Assembly: GCA_903927685.1 (NCBI GenBank)
Contig: CAIYOB010000922.1
Coordinates: forward strand, 1-7,014
DNA length: 7,014 nt
Reading direction: 5' to 3'
From: an uncultured Planctomycetaceae bacterium
Lineage (GTDB): Bacteria; Planctomycetota; Planctomycetia; Pirellulales; Pirellulaceae
Position numbers and translations under genes: made by a program
Shown here: piece after piece, positions 6,756-7,014 of the stretch
Layout: each line of letters begins with the position of its first letter
Position numbering within the stretch: the first letter of the stretch is position 1
The notes under the pieces: generated by a model
Databases searched by the model: none
What the model saw: the letters and a program-made list of their open reading frames with translations, nothing else
What the model was told of the DNA's origin: nothing

Positions 6756-7014
6756 GTGGGCGATGGCGATGACGAACTGCTGAGACGCTGCCAACAGGGC
6801 GAGGAGACGGCCCTGGATGGGCTCGTGCGCCGCTACCAACAGCGGATTTTCCAGTCGGCTTGCCGCGTGCTGGGGGGATACGGCGCTGGCCGGGGAGGCG
6901 ACGGCCCGGACGCTGGTCAAGATCTGGAGCCGCTGCGGTCAGTGGCGGGGCCAGTCGGCGGCGGGAACGTGGATCTACCGGATCGCCGTGCGGACGGTTC
7001 TGGACGTGCAACGA
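6756..7014 (+). CDS. ECF-type sigma-70 factor, partial and frameshifted
   Basis: This is the N-terminal part of an extracytoplasmic-function sigma factor, which directs RNA polymerase to a set of stress or surface-response promoters. The first frame reads DDELLRRCQQGEETALDGLV and then RRYQQRIFQSACRVLG, which is region 2.1-2.2. In a G6 run at 6872-6877 the frame breaks. With one G fewer it continues DTALAGEATARTLVKIW and then QWRGQSAAGTWIYRIAVRTV, the region 2.3-2.4 core that binds the -10 element, and runs off the window at 7014. Region 4 would lie outside. GTG 6756 is preferred for its family-like N-terminus; GTG 6714 adds 14 residues, but its purine-rich AAGGGGA abuts the codon, too close for a ribosome binding site. 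The break is either a sequencing indel or a real inactivating mutation. Confidence 0.75.
   Translation, partial: MGDGDDELLRRCQQGEETALDGLVRRYQQRIFQSACRVLGGYGAGRGGDGPDAGQDLEPLRSVAGPVGGGNVDLPDRRADGSGRAT

Noticed and set aside
6458..6772. 104-codon plus-strand ORF
   Set aside because: It crosses the heptamer array, the IS relic and the sigma start without domain similarity. It is best explained as a chance frame.

Overview
The window is GC-rich and looks like a chromosome fragment from the PVC group, most likely Verrucomicrobiota, with Planctomycetota as the alternative. This rests on style only: secreted carbohydrate-active enzymes with sugar-binding-type C-terminal domains and no SusC/SusD pair, GTG/TTG starts without clear Shine-Dalgarno sites, an MGH1-like glycoside hydrolase remnant, an ECF sigma factor, and a transposase relic of the IS91 type common in these phyla. 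No marker gene fixes the taxon.

Layout. (1) 84-693, minus strand: a decayed IS91-family element. Its transposase keeps the complete C-terminal region and a scrap of the N-terminal zinc-binding region, joined by a large internal deletion. (2) 694-1326, plus: a 5'-truncated, frameshifted remnant ending in an MGH1-like glycoside hydrolase C-terminus. (3) 1327-1499: intergenic. (4) 1500-3035, plus: an intact secreted GH43-type glycosidase with a C-terminal discoidin-like domain. (5) 3057-6269, plus: an intact secreted heparinase II/III-like protein of 1070 residues with a C-terminal LamG-like domain, 21 bp behind the GH43 gene and probably in one operon. (6) 6270-6530: a short ORF, the signal-peptide start of a truncated gene, and an 11-unit heptamer repeat. 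(7) 6532-6693, minus: a second, shorter relic of the same IS91 element. (8) 6714/6756-7014, plus: the start of an ECF sigma factor gene with a frame break in a G6 run, running off the window.

The main structural result is that the two IS relics share a 129-bp direct repeat (565-693 and 6565-6693, about 97% identical, exactly 6,000 bp apart, same orientation). They bracket the carbohydrate cassette. Genes next to the relics are truncated or frameshifted, while the two central enzyme genes are intact over 4.7 kb. The two enzymes would work outside the cytoplasm: the lyase-like protein cutting an acidic polysaccharide and the GH43 protein trimming side chains or oligosaccharides. The substrate cannot be read from the sequence. 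I do not see a clearly new molecular system; the most notable things are the IS91-bracketed cassette and the structured repeat at its ends.
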